Assembly: GCF_001761485.1 (NCBI RefSeq)
Contig: NC_090775.1
Span: forward strand, 2,487,001-2,551,000
Reading direction: 5' to 3'
DNA length: 64,000 nt
From: Yarrowia lipolytica
Lineage: Eukaryota > Ascomycota > Dipodascomycetes > Dipodascales
A program made the translations under genes and the position numbers. The notes below the pieces were generated by a model, which saw nothing but the letters and a program-made list of their open reading frames with translations, ran no database searches and had not been told where the DNA came from. Positions 20,950-32,774 of the stretch are shown piece by piece. Position 1 is the first letter of the stretch; each line of letters begins with the position of its first letter.

Positions 20950-22983
20950 TGTAGTAGAGTGTAAGAGGGAAGTAGAAGAGTGTGGAAAGGTGGTTGTGGG
21001 GAAACTGTGAAGTTGTTGTTTGATATCGATTTGAGAGGCTCCGGAGGGTGTTTATATGTGTTTTGGACGAGATCAAAAGGTGGAGGGTATCTGGTATCTG
21101 GTATCTAGAATCAATTAACTCCCCAGGGTGGATGCATGGGTTCCGTCGCCTTCTCCTATCTCCAGAGGAGCGTTATCTCGTGCATTCGGTGGGTATATTG
21201 AAAGGTTAGACACGAAAAGATGACTGTTGAGCTGTGGAGACTTCGACATCGAGCTAGTGGTGCAGGCACTAGTGCGAGATAAAAACTCATCTCAACTGAT
21301 AATTTCGGTGAGGTTTGCAGTCCTTCATTCATCAGGAGTTCATGACCCTCTCAATTCACTTACACATGTCATGGCATTATCATCACTCGCTAAAACTCTT
21401 GGCTGCCGCGGAGACGCATATCCCACGAGTCGCCGATGGTGTGGAGAAGAGTTAAAAAACCTTGTTCGTTACTTTTCCCTCCTCTTTTTGAGACAGGTGG
21501 TGAAAAAGAAAAGTCCTCATTGGCCAAGTCCGACTTATCAGGTCGACGAGGTGGACATGGTGGACCTTGTACTGAAATGATTTGCATCTCGCAACTCATC
21601 TGCATGTGGGACAGTGGGATTGGGTTAGGACTTACGAAAATGGGAGAGATGATCCTCCTCTTCTTCTGCTGTACCGGGTACAAGTACGAGTACCGATAGT
21701 ACACTGTAAGTTACGTATTGAGTGTTTTCTTTTTCTTCGGAAAGCGGCCGAAGGAGGCTATGTTCCCTGCTCGTACCAGTACGTACCCTATTCTATTGTA
21801 CTTCGGAGATGGACCTTGCGTGTGCAAAAGGTTGGGTCTTTGATAAGGACATTTTCGGGTCAGACATTCTCCTTGAACGTCCTCGACACATTCTGTCTTC
21901 TTGCTTTCTATCCCCGAGGGAGGAGTTTTCATTCATGCGGTCCCATTCAGACCTTGTATCTATAGCTACTGGCCAACATAATAAATCTTCGACTAACCAA
22001 CTATCGTTGGAGCTGTTGGCGACCCATGGAACAAACTTTTGTTCGCGATAAACCCATCGTTTTGGGTAGACGGTATTGGTGGGCATGTGTATACGTTGAG
22101 TCTACTCTTGCATCTCAAAGGTGGAGTGCGTCGATGCGTCCGCTGGTGCATCATCAGTTTGAAGGTGTCTCTAAAAAACTCGTCCTGTCCAGCTCCTAGA
22201 GCCGATTTATCGACATGTAAATCCACTATCGTTGGTGCCATCTGAAGCATCTCATTTCTTAACAATCACCTTATGTACTAGTGCGAAACTGACATTATTG
22301 TTGCTTTGTTTACACAATATAAAGAATATAAAGACTCAGCTAAGAGTCACACGACAACAGACCCCTTCTCTAACAACTCCAAGCTCTATACAGTAGCTAC
22401 TTGCAACGTTCAGCCATATCGAAAAGCGGACAAATATGAGAAAATCTTTTTCGTCCCGCCGTTTATATTTGCTCTGAAAGTCGCTCGTGGGCTATCTCGC
22501 TTGACGGTCCCTGTATCGGCATCCCCACCACTCTTGCAGAAACTGTCGATCTTTGCTCCCCGTCAGGATCAACATGGATACGGGGAGAGAAAAAGCAGCC
22601 ATACGGTGTACACGAAGCCGTATCTGAGCTGCAGAACAAAAACCGGATTACGAAAAGTTGCTTGTAGTCTTTCTTTGCTGGAGAAGCTCAAGACGAAATG
22701 ATTTACCGAGTCTTGGCCCTGATAAAGGTCTAGTCATAGATAACACAATGGTAGCTCCTATCACTCCCCGGCATGATCTGTTAAGCATTGTTGGTCACAC
22801 ATCTTGTCTACCACACAGGTGTTACTCTGTAAGTCGTCAATTAATCAATTTCCATGCTCTATCTATCTATAATATTTACATTGTCCCCGTAGTTTGTCCC
22901 TCATTGTCTTTCGTAGAGTTGCCCTCTTATGTCTGTTTCCCTCTCCTTCCTTCATGCTTTGTTTTGCAGTCCACATTTTGTTT
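20950..22983. other. Spacer between secreted-protein and carrier genes
   Basis: About 2 kb lies upstream of the secreted-protein gene and downstream of the mitochondrial carrier gene. Frames of 90-195 codons occur on both strands but overlap each other and show no protein character or codon bias. No RNA gene was recognised. Confidence 0.55.
21051..21056 (-). promoter_or_regulatory. TATA box of the secreted-protein gene
   Basis: The minus strand reads CACATATAAACACC here, about 105 bases upstream of the ATG at 20949, a good position for a yeast TATA element. Confidence 0.55.
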
Positions 22984-24093
22984 CTACTGCAACTTTTGTC
23001 GTCCGTGGTCCTCCAGGTTGAAGGGATCGTACACATCGAACGCCTTCAGAGCAGTCTGGTACAGCAGCAACATGATACTGCTCTGTGTGGAAGTCCAGAC
23101 GAATCGAGGCCACACACCAGAGAATAGCCCAGCAAACCGCTCAGTACGCCATATCGTTGCCAGTGACCGCAGAACTGAATCCGACAAAATCACCCGAGTG
23201 TCTGTAGGTCCTCCAACCGAAGTTGGCTTGGTGATTTGTGTTTGAAGACGGGTCTTAACGACATCCAGAGGAGTGGTGATGATACCTGCGAGACCTCCAC
23301 CAGCTGCACCTGTCAACAGCTCCAGGCCGACGCCCATGTCCTTGCCATGGCCCACATAATCCTGAGCCCATTGATGGAACTTTTCGTAGAAAGCAAACTG
23401 CAGTCCCGAAAAGGGCAAGTCTCGAGCCAGAGTGGCTTTGTAACCGAAGAAGAGCGCTCCCAGGCCCTCCTTTCTATAAATCGTTTTGAGCGCGTCGTTG
23501 AAGCCTCTGTAGTTGTATCCCGAGTAGAAGTGGGGGTTGTTGTGTCGCCCTTGAAGCTGCAGACGGGTCTTGAGCACCTCGGATGGCACGTACCACACAG
23601 ACGACACCAGGTCACCCAGAAGTCCACCGAGCAAATGCACAAAGGTGTCAGGAGCCTTGTAGTAGGCGCCAATTCGTTTTGTGGTCTCATAGGTACCGAA
23701 AAACATGCAAGTTGCCGGGAACGAACCTAGCAGTGCCGGCGTGAAGCCAGCGTATAGTCCTCGAAAGAATCCCTCCTCCAGATAGAGCGTCGAGTATGCT
23801 CTCAGCATGCTGCGGTACTTGAGCGCGTGGGGAGCTCCCTGCTGTCGGGTCTTGACGGTGTCGAGAGAATGCATGACCGAGTCTCCAGTGGCACCTCCGA
23901 TTCCTCCGGAAAGCACCACGTATGCTAGGGGCGAATGGGACGACAGCGAGTCTGTGTCATCGGCTGTCATGATTGGCGCGGAAGAAAGAGTTTCTGGGGT
24001 TCCCCAATCGGTTCTATGGCACCTAGGTCGTAAAGCACGTCCGGTCGATGGTGGGTCTGGTCGAAATCTCGAGGATAGCTCAGAAAAAAACAT
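22984..24093 (-). CDS. MME1: Mitochondrial carrier, Mme1/YMR166C-like
   Basis: The 369-residue protein is a mitochondrial carrier family member with three repeats, each opening with a Px[DE]xx[KR]-type signature: HSLDTVKTR (Pro replaced by Ser), VPSEVLKTR and TPLDVVKTR. Stretches such as [53 protein letters not shown] and [25 protein letters not shown] closely resemble baker's yeast YMR166C (Mme1, 368 residues), reported as a mitochondrial inner-membrane magnesium exporter. The true start is the ATG at 24093; the frame runs 36 codons further upstream only to a TTG. The start-proximal 70 residues are variable and rich in Ser/Arg, as in the yeast protein. The magnesium role rests on the orthologue assignment. 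Confidence 0.92.
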   Translation of the reverse strand: MFFSELSSRFRPDPPSTGRALRPRCHRTDWGTPETLSSAPIMTADDTDSLSSHSPLAYVVLSGGIGGATGDSVMHSLDTVKTRQQGAPHALKYRSMLRAYSTLYLEEGFFRGLYAGFTPALLGSFPATCMFFGTYETTKRIGAYYKAPDTFVHLLGGLLGDLVSSVWYVPSEVLKTRLQLQGRHNNPHFYSGYNYRGFNDALKTIYRKEGLGALFFGYKATLARDLPFSGLQFAFYEKFHQWAQDYVGHGKDMGVGLELLTGAAGGGLAGIITTPLDVVKTRLQTQITKPTSVGGPTDTRVILSDSVLRSLATIWRTERFAGLFSGVWPRFVWTSTQSSIMLLLYQTALKAFDVYDPFNLEDHGRQKLQ

Positions 24094-26326
24094 AGTTTGA
24101 AAATTATATGCATGATCTGGTGCCGCAGCGCTTTGGCGTGGGTTCGACTCCTGGTTGGGGTGGTGTTGTTGGAGGTTGCTGGGTAAGTTTGAGATGTTCA
24201 AAGGGAAGTTATAGCGAATTTTCTGTCCGTTAATGAGTAATTTTCCAATTTATGTTTTTGTTTTATGCGAGTATGACCGCACAATGTGCCCCTTTGCTTA
24301 CTTCCGTTCTGGCTCCTGTGCTGATTACTAACCCTCGACCTTCCACTGGCTGCCCCCCGTCTTTTGGAAGCAAGGGAGTTGTGAGCAAAGACGCTAATCA
24401 GTGCACATCTCTCTTTTGATTGAACGAATCTAAGACTGCTTCAATAGGTTGCTTCAACTACACCTCAACGATGGGATGCGTTGCTGCAAGGATGACACAG
24501 GCCAGCACCATGATGGAGGAACGGTAGTTCCATAAAATGACCTTTGGTTGATGAGAACAGCTGAAGGGACCGAGAGGTTCTGCCGTGTATGTTCTTGTAT
24601 ATATATTAGTGACTAACCTGCATTATAAAACCGGTACGAGTACATGTTGCCAACAGCATGACAAAGTGCGTATCGATGGCTGTTCTTGTCTTGTAGCTAC
24701 AGTATGTATTATCAGATGGTACGACATGAGATAAATATGCAAAGAGAAACGGAGAGACTGTGGGCGACTTCTTTCCACACATCTATCATCTTATTGGTAC
24801 AGCTTTACAGTAGCATCTGTCTCCTCGGGCCTTCCCATTCTCCAGCTTCTGTCTCGTTAATACCACTCAAGACAGCTCATGACGAGAAGATACCATGATT
24901 AAGACCCTTCAAATACACAAGACAGCCAAAGCAGAGGACAAGAGAGGACTAAAAGTTCTCTCGCTTCGTCAACAGTAGTCTGGATTGTGGGTGGGAGCCT
25001 TTACGTTAGTCAGGCACTGGAATTATAACCACAATTGTATTACGAACGTTTCATATGACCAGAGAGACTTTGGCCGTTGAACCACCGCGGAAAATTTATT
25101 CAGCTCATCCCAGGCCTTCTTCTTGGCCGCATTCGAGATGTTCCTGTTGGTCAACAGAGTTCTTTCTGTAGTCAGTATATCCAATACCGGTGCGAGTTTT
25201 GAAAACACGATTCTCAATATACATCCGGTGACACCAATCACTTGACTCCATGCTATCATCTGCATAAAACCAAAGTTGGCACATATTCTTGTATCAATAA
25301 TACCGATAATAGCGAAAACATGTATAGTGCTTGTTTGTATCGTTATAGGGCCGGACGTATAGTGATACGCAGGAAACGCAGTGGGGACGTCTGTTGAGTT
25401 GGAAACCGTAATGTAGCGACCGGGACGGGCCGCTCTCTATGTCTCTATGTGCCTGCTCTCTGCAACGGGTCTGTCTATGGTTTCGCAGTTTGGCCCAAAG
25501 CGGTACACTTAGGCGGTGTTGCTTTGTATGACGAGAAGTTTAGAGCGGAAGGAGGTTCACTGAACATTGTAGCGACCAAATTATCATACCGCAAACTGCA
25601 GTCTTCAAACCGAGTACTGTATGTACGGCGGCACCATACTTGTATCAGGTGCAGCAGATATCAAATCTGTGCACATGATGTGTTTGTTTGTTGTACTCGG
25701 TCGAGTCCTTGTATCGCCTTGTCTAACCACGCCGCTATCTGACGGTTTAGTCGCTCGCTTGTCGTACTCGCTCTCAACCTAGAATTGTTGACAACTCTGA
25801 CCCTGACGACAGCGTATCAGGAAGGCTTTGGACGTTGACATATTGTCCAGAAAACACAGGGTTTCGAGTGCTTAGGTTTGCGCTTTTTTCTCCGCTGGGT
25901 TTCACATGCTGACGTCCCAGCGCAATTTCCGCTGTCCACCAAGGGACTTGTCTCTCCGCTTTTTGCAACGAGCTTCTGTCCAGGTAAATTGGTAAACAAT
26001 GCAAATCAACTTGAAATTTTAAATACGGGACTAATGGAGCTCTTCCCGGCACTAGCGAAGGTAGGGAAGTGCAGTAGCTCAGGTGTATCTCTTTTATGGC
26101 TCTTTCGCCGCTTTGCCGGTGGAACTCAGAGGTCCTTTAGAGCTCCAAACTGACCCTACTCTCCCATACATTGGTCTTTGGCTTTGGCCAAAGCGTGCAT
26201 GTGGTCTCTCTGGGCGAGAGTTTGGATGCTCTAAAGGCTCTCCGTTTTTGTGAACTTAGACATGCATCCGACACCGAGGATGTTGAAACGCTGAAACAGG
26301 TCTGGGGTAGGGGTGTGAGCGGAAGC

Positions 26327-26346
26327 CTGTCTGTCTGTCTGTCTGT
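26327..26346. repeat. (CTGT)5 microsatellite
   Basis: Five perfect CTGT units, the longest tetranucleotide run noticed in the window, in a gene-less area. Confidence 0.9.
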
Positions 26347-28822
26347 GCGAGTTGACCAACTTGGCACAGCGTATTTGGAGCCTGATTCTGTGGACTGGTC
26401 CCCCCACGGTTGATGCACGACGAGTGTCATTCAGTACGTCTAACATATGGTCTGCTACAAGTAGCTACCGGTACGTGTACTGGTACTCGTACAGTACACC
26501 TCGGAATTGTACTTGTGGACAAACAGAGCTTTGGTTTCTTTTTTCTCGTCTCCGTTCACAAGGATCACAGGTAATAAAGACAAGAATACCCGGATTCTTT
26601 GCATCTCACAATGCTAAGGGCCTGCTCTAAGTTGGCATTAGACGTCTCGGGGGCTTTAGCGCAGACATTAGTTCAATTTCTTCAGCCATATCGCGCTAGT
26701 AGGAACCTTGAGACCAGCTCATGAGATGCCACGTAGCACAAATGTCATTCTTTTGACGTTTCTCTGTCTCTGCAGATTTTCATTTCCGCTCAATGGCACT
26801 TGCACTGACCACCCCTAGCTGCCGGACGCTCGTTGATTATGTTCTGGGGTTGAGACAAGAAGAGGAGAGAGAGTTCTGGACAGAGTCTTGTGCCAAACTG
26901 TGCTTTTTCAATAGACGGACTTTCGGTAACATTACTTGTTCCGGGACAGCTTTTGACAGCTCCGACTAATGTTCAATGGCTCATGATAGACCCATGCTCT
27001 TTGGTCCATGACAAACAAGACTCATTAGTCCAGGAACACAAGCTGGAGCAGCGAGCGCGCTTTGGATACCAGAGACACATGGCGATCCCCTTGTACCAGA
27101 CCCCCACATCACCCCCAGCCAACAAATGAGGAGAGCGATTGAATTTTGTTTGTCGGGCCCTGCGTGCTGACAAAAGCAACCCCTACCCCACGCATGTGTT
27201 TCTCGTCTTGCGTGAGTGACAATTGACAGCTGACAGCTGCTCGCTCTACAGCTACTTGTAGAATTAGTGGCTTTTGTGCGACCTATGACTGTTTGTCTTG
27301 TCCTTGTGTTTACAAAGGGTACTAGTTGTGCTTAACAATGTGCAAACTGCATGATGGTGATAAGCTGGAACGGCACCAACGGTTGCAACCTGCTTGTCTG
27401 TTTGGTTTTCGGCCACAGCGATAGACAATTGTTGGGTCTGGATGAACATCACAGACTGGAAACCTATTCGCTCTCAGCCTCGTAGTTTAGTGAACTTTTA
27501 ACGGCACTCCGTTTCACTCCTCACAAGGGTGTAGGACAGACAGAGAGGGTGTTAGTGACATTGTCGTGCAGTTGACAAATATTGGCTCTCTCAATTGGGG
27601 TAATGGTAATGCTGCTCAACACAGCCAAGGCGGACGATCATACCTGGAGTTGGTTTTCAGGAAATCTGAAACTGGCCCTGGAGGCAGGCCTGTACTGTGT
27701 CGCTATTACCCGGCCAACGAGCCCGTATTCGTTTACTACCTGACTTTACTTTTTCTGGACACTGTATGGCTGATGTGGAAGCTGGCAGATCCACATATGT
27801 AAGCCGAGAGTTAGATTGGCACAAGCTGTGAAACCCTACAGGAAGGTGCATTTTTGGAGCCGCTTTTGCTGTTAAACCTTTGGACACGACGAAGGGTTTC
27901 GTCTTCTCCGCTAGTCCATCTGTCCACTTGCCACCGGGAAGACGCCGGAGCAGAGCTGGGCTCGACAAATGGTCCTGTTCTGTCTCACTTTGTCTCCACC
28001 TTGGCTGACTTCTCGACCCATAGATCGCTTTTATGCCGCCTTGTATACGTTGTGCTGGTGCAAGGCTTGCGTGGACAGTACACCGAGTTTACGGCTCGCT
28101 CGCTTATAAGGAGAAAATGAAAATGGAACTTTTTCCCTTTGCTGTGCCCGGAGAAAAACAAATGGTGGCTTGGTGCAGCTCCGATAAATACTGCCAGTGC
28201 GCCGGTTGGAGCGCCCGCCACTAGCGCTACAAACGTTCTTCATACAAAGTAGGCTAAAATAAGCCATCTTGGAAATGAAATTATCAATAAATTCCCCGCT
28301 ATTACAAGTCTACTCCAGTACCGCACAATCGAAAATCAAAATCAAAATCAATAAAACCTGATCCTGGATGTCAGTGAACCTAAACCTAACACGAACCAAA
28401 TCAAGAGGGCCAGTGGTGTCGACGATGTGAGACGTGCTTGTGCTGCATAGGTGTCCCGTACGTACAGGCGGAAGCAAAGTGCGCACACAGATACGTGGCG
28501 TTTACGTAGAGCACGTATAGACATGGTGGGCGGGAACCACGGTCATACACAGCTAAGCCCCACTCACTGTACACACCAGAGGACCCTACTTGGAAACATA
28601 AAGCCAAAAGGCAAATCCCAACTGTCGCAGATTGTGACGACCCAAAAATACGGAGAACGCAGTAACAGCTTCCTTATCCTCTAAACCTACTTGGCAGCCC
28701 ACAACACACCTTCTGCTTCCATTCCACCTACGGTACTTTAGCAGCCCCCTCTCCATCTTACCTAGACAGCAGATCGCACGATCTGATCTGCTGTACTCGC
28801 CCGAAACATCCCCATCTTCTTG

Positions 28823-29230
28823 GTGAGTATCTCTACCCCACAATGGCGCTGGTCTGGCGATACGAGTCATGGCGAAACAAACACGACGCTATTTTCTAGT
28901 TAGCCCGGTCTCTCCACCACAATATGGCGATGTCCCCAAACGCGGTGGACGAGGAGCAGACGCCCACACGGCCCGAGGCTGGTGGTGGACGGCATCGTGG
29001 GTGGCGGCACAATAACCGTCATGGTGGGTTACACTCTCCCACAAGGCGCGCAGGTCCCCCCGCGTCGGTCTCAATTGCATGGCCGGTGCCCACTCGCAAC
29101 TCGTCATACCGCTTCTAGACCTGTCACTGTCATCTCAGACACGTCACTGGCGCTGTCACTGTCGCTGTCATTCGATTGTTGCATATCAAGACAAGAAAAC
29201 CGCACTCTTCGCGCAGCTCAACTAACTCAG
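28823..29230 (+). other. Candidate 5' UTR intron of the YTH gene
   Basis: GTGAGTATC at 28823 is a canonical Yarrowia donor, and CTAACTCAG ending at 29230 is identical in form to the acceptor of the MADS-box gene (branch box two bases before CAG). The implied intron is 408 bases and leaves a leader of about 219 bases before the ATG at 29450. No ATG was noticed in the short stretch just upstream of the donor, so it would be a leader intron. Inferred from motifs only. Confidence 0.5.
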
Positions 29231-29234
29231 GCCA

Positions 29235-29243
29235 ATGACCTAA
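29235..29243 (+). other. Two-codon upstream ORF (ATGACCTAA) in the YTH leader
   Basis: This is the only ATG between the candidate acceptor and the main start. It reads Met-Thr-stop, four bases after the proposed splice junction. Confidence 0.5.
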
Positions 29244-29449
29244 CATTTTCCCTCCATCTCTCTCCCCCTCCCCCCATTCCCCCTTCCTATTTTTCCCCAT
29301 CCTATCTTCCCCCATCATTCCCACCTATTATTTCCACCCCCTCCATCCAACCCTCCCCCTTCACCCTCACACCTACCCTTCTGCTTTTAACAGCCCCATC
29401 ATCCATCCCATTCATCTCTCTTTGCCTCCGAAACGAGCCCCATCAGTAA

Positions 29450-30595
29450 ATGTCTGCGCCAAACCCCAATTCCTATAACGACTTTGACGAGTTCCGGGAT
29501 CAGTACCAACAGCAGGCAATACCCTCCGAGCTGCCTAGTCAGCCCATGCCGCCTCTAGCGACCTACGACCAACAACAGCCGCACCTACCTATCGTATACC
29601 CGGTGCCGGTCCCCATCTGCTCGTACTACCCTCCTGTTGCGTCCTATACCCAGCCGAAACCCAAGCGGAAACGTAAGCCGTCAAACCCCAATGCCCCATT
29701 GAGTCAGCCACCCACGGCACGACCCAAGCCCCGACAGTCTGCGTACGCCTTATGGGTCGGCAACATTCCGTCAAACTCACCCATTGACTCGCTGCGGACA
29801 CTTTTTGCAACCAAAGACATTGAGAGTATTTTTATGATTCCCCGAAGCCGATGTGCGTTTGTCAATTATAAGTCTGAAGAAGGTGTTGTCGCTGGAATTG
29901 AAGCTTTCAACCAAAGAGGAGGACAGATCAGATCCAACAAACTAGTAGTAAAGAGACGGACCAAGGACCCCGACACGGATAGCCCCGAGCCATTGACGGA
30001 CTCGGAGCGGTCCCAGACCTCTTCTCCACCCCTCACAGACAGGTACTTTGTCTGCAAGAGTCTCACGGTCAGAGACTTGGAGGTGTCGCGAGAAAACTCG
30101 CTGTGGTCGACCCAGAGCCATAATGAGGCCATGCTCAATAAGGCCTTCCGAGACGGGTCCAACGTCTATTTGATTTTCTCTGCCAACCGAACAGGTGAGT
30201 TCTTTGGCTGTGCCAAGATGATTGAGCCCATCCCTCCTAAGGAGAAAACAATTTCAAGCGTCATCACCACCTCCTCCAGCCATGTATACAGTCCTGTGAT
30301 CACCATGACGCCCTCTTCCGGCGAGATTCCCGCAGGAAGAATTGTTCACGATGTCGAGCGGGCGTCTCTGTTTTGGGAGGTTTTAGATTCTGTGTCTAAA
30401 CCCGTAGAAGAGGAGTCCAACTGGACTTCGCCCTTCCGAATCCAATGGCTGGGCAACCGGAACCGGCGTGTACATTTCTCTGAAACGCGCCACCTCAGAA
30501 ACTCGCTAAACTCTGGCCGAGAGGTCAAGGTGGCTCGAGATGGCACTGAGATTGAGCCCTCGGTTGGACGTACCATAGTGGAGATGTTCAATTGA
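29450..30595 (+). CDS. RRM + YTH domain RNA-binding protein
   Basis: The 381-residue protein joins an RNA recognition motif to a YTH domain, the module that binds N6-methyladenosine or, in fission yeast Mmi1, a sequence element. Residues 1-95 are Pro/Gln-rich with a basic KPKRKRKPS patch. The RRM spans about 99-169, with RNP2 LWVGNI (101-106) and RNP1 RCAFVNYK (134-141). The YTH domain starts RYFVCKSLTVRDLEVSRENSLWST (198-221) and includes NVYLIFSANRTGEFFGCAKM; Trp219 matches the first cage tryptophan of YTH proteins, and Trp325 or Trp333 may supply the second. About 45 residues of Ser/Thr-rich sequence interrupt the domain. A stop lies directly before the ATG in frame. RRM+YTH proteins are known in filamentous ascomycetes; the target RNA here is unknown. 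Confidence 0.88.
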   Translation: MSAPNPNSYNDFDEFRDQYQQQAIPSELPSQPMPPLATYDQQQPHLPIVYPVPVPICSYYPPVASYTQPKPKRKRKPSNPNAPLSQPPTARPKPRQSAYALWVGNIPSNSPIDSLRTLFATKDIESIFMIPRSRCAFVNYKSEEGVVAGIEAFNQRGGQIRSNKLVVKRRTKDPDTDSPEPLTDSERSQTSSPPLTDRYFVCKSLTVRDLEVSRENSLWSTQSHNEAMLNKAFRDGSNVYLIFSANRTGEFFGCAKMIEPIPPKEKTISSVITTSSSHVYSPVITMTPSSGEIPAGRIVHDVERASLFWEVLDSVSKPVEEESNWTSPFRIQWLGNRNRRVHFSETRHLRNSLNSGREVKVARDGTEIEPSVGRTIVEMFN

Positions 30596-30818
30596 GTGGC
30601 CTGATTGATGGTCTTGCGTTGAGGACTATCAAAAAGTAAAAAAACATCCCCCAAGTGATATAAAAAGTAAAAAAACATTGATAAACACAAGAAGCGACGT
30701 GATGTGACCGTAATGTGGAAGTTGTGTACACTGTATAACCGAAAAGCGCTCGCCCCTGCGTACAGTATGTTAAAACAATTATCTATTTTACTATGTCCTT
30801 ATCCGATGGATAAATAAC

Positions 30819-31720
30819 TTACAAACCCTTACCGTAGTTACCCTCGAGGTAGAAGGCCTTGATGATATCAACAATCTTCTCGAGACCCTCAACCCAGGCA
30901 ACAAACTGCTCCCAGACAAGAGTCTGGTCCTGACCGAGCTTCTCGAACAGGTCCTTTCGGTAGGGGCAAGACTTCATGGCGAGCTTGAAGATGGGTCGCA
31001 CTAGCATGGAGTGGTGCTTGGTGAGGGTGGCGTTGTAAGCCTCGGTGAAGGACTTGGCCAGCTCCTCGTCCTTGTTGTCGATCTGTCGTCTCAGACCCAC
31101 AGCGGTGAACTCGAGGCCTCGCATCAGCCACAGCAGACCCTGGGTAGCGGTCTTGGTCTTTTCACCCTTCTCGGCAAGCACGAGATCCTGGAGAGTACCG
31201 TTCTGGATGGGGTTAGTCATGAGACGATCCTGGATCTTCTTGATGTTACCGTTCATGTCGGACTGAACAACGCCAAAGGCAGTAGATCCGAATAGGTCTG
31301 TGTTAGTTTGAACTGGGCAGTGACTGCATCGGCTTGTCGCTGCAGTTCCGTGGTCATGACAAGCGGCCTGCTTTTGTTCTAACGGTTGTTGTGCCCCACA
31401 GTTGCTGCAGTCGCTATGATACCGCTGATGTTGCTAGGGTGTCAGATCGCGTGATCTCAATATGGGCGTTGTTTGTCACGCGTTGACTGTGACGGTGGAC
31501 CTTTCTCGAGGCATCTAGCACACAGGTCGACTACGATGGACCGTCCTTCTGTCACGTGTCTCCTTTCACGCCATTGCGCCCTTGGTCACAGCTCAGAACA
31601 CTCACCGAAAAGTCCGACAAGGTCCTTGGAAGCATCCAGGAACTGGGAGGTGTCGACCTTGCCCTCGACGATGGTCACGTCCTGGAAGTTCTTCTTGTTC
31701 TTCTCGAAAAAGGTAGCCAT
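30819..31720 (-). CDS. Glycolipid transfer protein (GLTP/HET-C2 family), one intron
   Basis: Exon 1 (31606-31720) encodes MATFFEKNKKNFQDVTIVEG and on to DLVGLF; the intron 31298-31605 (308 bases) opens GTGAGT and ends CTAACACAG; exon 2 (30819-31297) resumes DLFGSTAFGVVQSDMNGNIKKIQDR. The 197-residue product is a complete GLTP domain, a soluble protein that moves sphingolipids between membranes; the Podospora HET-C2 incompatibility protein is a member. The headgroup-binding residues are in place with the correct spacing: Asp52, Asn56, Lys59, Trp95 and His133 or His134. The C-terminal FYLEGNYGKGL resembles HET-C2-like proteins. The intron splits a Gly/Asp codon at the exon 1 end. The exact lipid cargo is not deducible. 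Confidence 0.94.
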
Positions 31721-32774
31721 GGTTGATGTTTTAGAAGTACTGTAGTCGACTAATGCTAAGATGTGCGCGAGGCGAGGACTGGGCTCTCTGGTTAGGGTTG
31801 GCACACTGCAGAAAGTTGTCCTACGTGTCAACTTAAAGTGCTGGGTGTGAGATTGAGAGGGGCTAGGGTGTGGTCGTTGAAAGGACATTTGCACGTGATG
31901 TAGCATGGTTTGTTCGTGTCGCGCTGTCTTTCGGCGGATGTGCGGTTAGATCGCAGCTGTTTTAGTATGCCCTCGACTCTCTATGGTCCTCTCGTATAAG
32001 CGCCAGTACAAGTAGCTACAGTATATCATGTACGGTCTACTTGGCGTGTATATATGCGAAGGTTCGCTTATTACTTGTGCGGGCACGTACAATTGTAGCT
32101 TACACGTACATTACAAGTACTTGTAAGATTTGGTGAATTATCACCTGTTTCATATTTCAGATAAGACATGCAATCTTTGGGCATTCCATGTCACTTGCTA
32201 CATTGTAGTCATATCCAACTTACCACTCGCCTGTCTGTATGTGACTACAGTGTGTACAAGTATGGTACATGAATCAACAAAGAGTGTTCACGACCAGTCA
32301 ACTCTAATGTGACCAGGGGTTCTTCATCTATTAAACGACCCACCCAAGAATCGAACTGATAACTACTCAACACAACCCCGGGATTACATCCTGCCGAATG
32401 AGGAAGGTTCAGCAGTGCAGCAGATCTACACACCAGAAAGGCACATCTTGTAGGTATAGAACTGGATAAAATTTCCTCATTTGTACATTTCAGCAAAACG
32501 GTCACGTGGGTCCGAGGGGAAGCGATTTTTTCGGTATACAAACTGAATAGTGATAAGCACGGGAGTCAATAGCAACACTGGTCACATGCCCCGTCACAAA
32601 ACCCGCGAATATAGACGGGTCTCACCAGGACGCGTGGAACCACAGTACATACAGTAGACTACACATCCACAAGAATGAGCTGCGATATATTTCTTAATCG
32701 AGAGTTGAATAAATAGTTAGCGGTTGTCTGTTCATAGACTTTTAATTTTAGGTAGCTGAGCGGGCAAGCCCCTC
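31721..32774. other. GLTP promoter region and spacer
   Basis: Upstream of the GLTP gene lie GTTAGGGTT near 31785-31793 and GCACGTGATG near 31892, a TTAGGG/CACGTG pairing like that of the RPS6 promoter. TTACAAGTACTTGTAA (32111-32126) is a perfect 16-base palindrome. No gene is visible. Confidence 0.5.
32111..32126. repeat. Perfect 16-base palindrome TTACAAGTACTTGTAA
   Basis: The longest perfect member of the spacer-word family noticed in the window. Neighbouring words (AGTACAAGTAGC near 32007, GTACAAGTATG near 32256) repeat the core. Confidence 0.8.

Larger units (their letters stand above)
24094..29449. other. Gene-poor stretch of 5.4 kb ahead of the YTH gene
   Basis: No gene could be supported. 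Frames of 60-104 codons are scattered on all six frames without codon bias. A minus-strand frame at 25023-25265 contains NISNAAKKKAWDELNKF, vaguely like a Myb/SANT helix, but has nothing around it to support a gene. A (CTGT)5 microsatellite is at 26327-26346 and an (AAAATC) triplet repeat near 28331. From about 28680 the plus strand becomes pyrimidine-rich and leads into the YTH gene. Spacer words are present near 26457-26515 and 27250. Confidence 0.5.

Noticed and set aside
24120-24165. GGGTTCGACTCC resembling a tRNA T loop
   Set aside because: No T stem pairing and no D or anticodon arm upstream.
25023-25265. Frame with a Myb/SANT-like helix (NISNAAKKKAWDELNKF)
   Set aside because: Only one short helix-like stretch, no conserved tryptophan spacing and no other transposon-like parts nearby.
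32341-32375. AGAATCGAACTGATAAC resembling a reverse-strand tRNA T arm
   Set aside because: The flanks do not pair into a T stem or acceptor and no anticodon arm is present.
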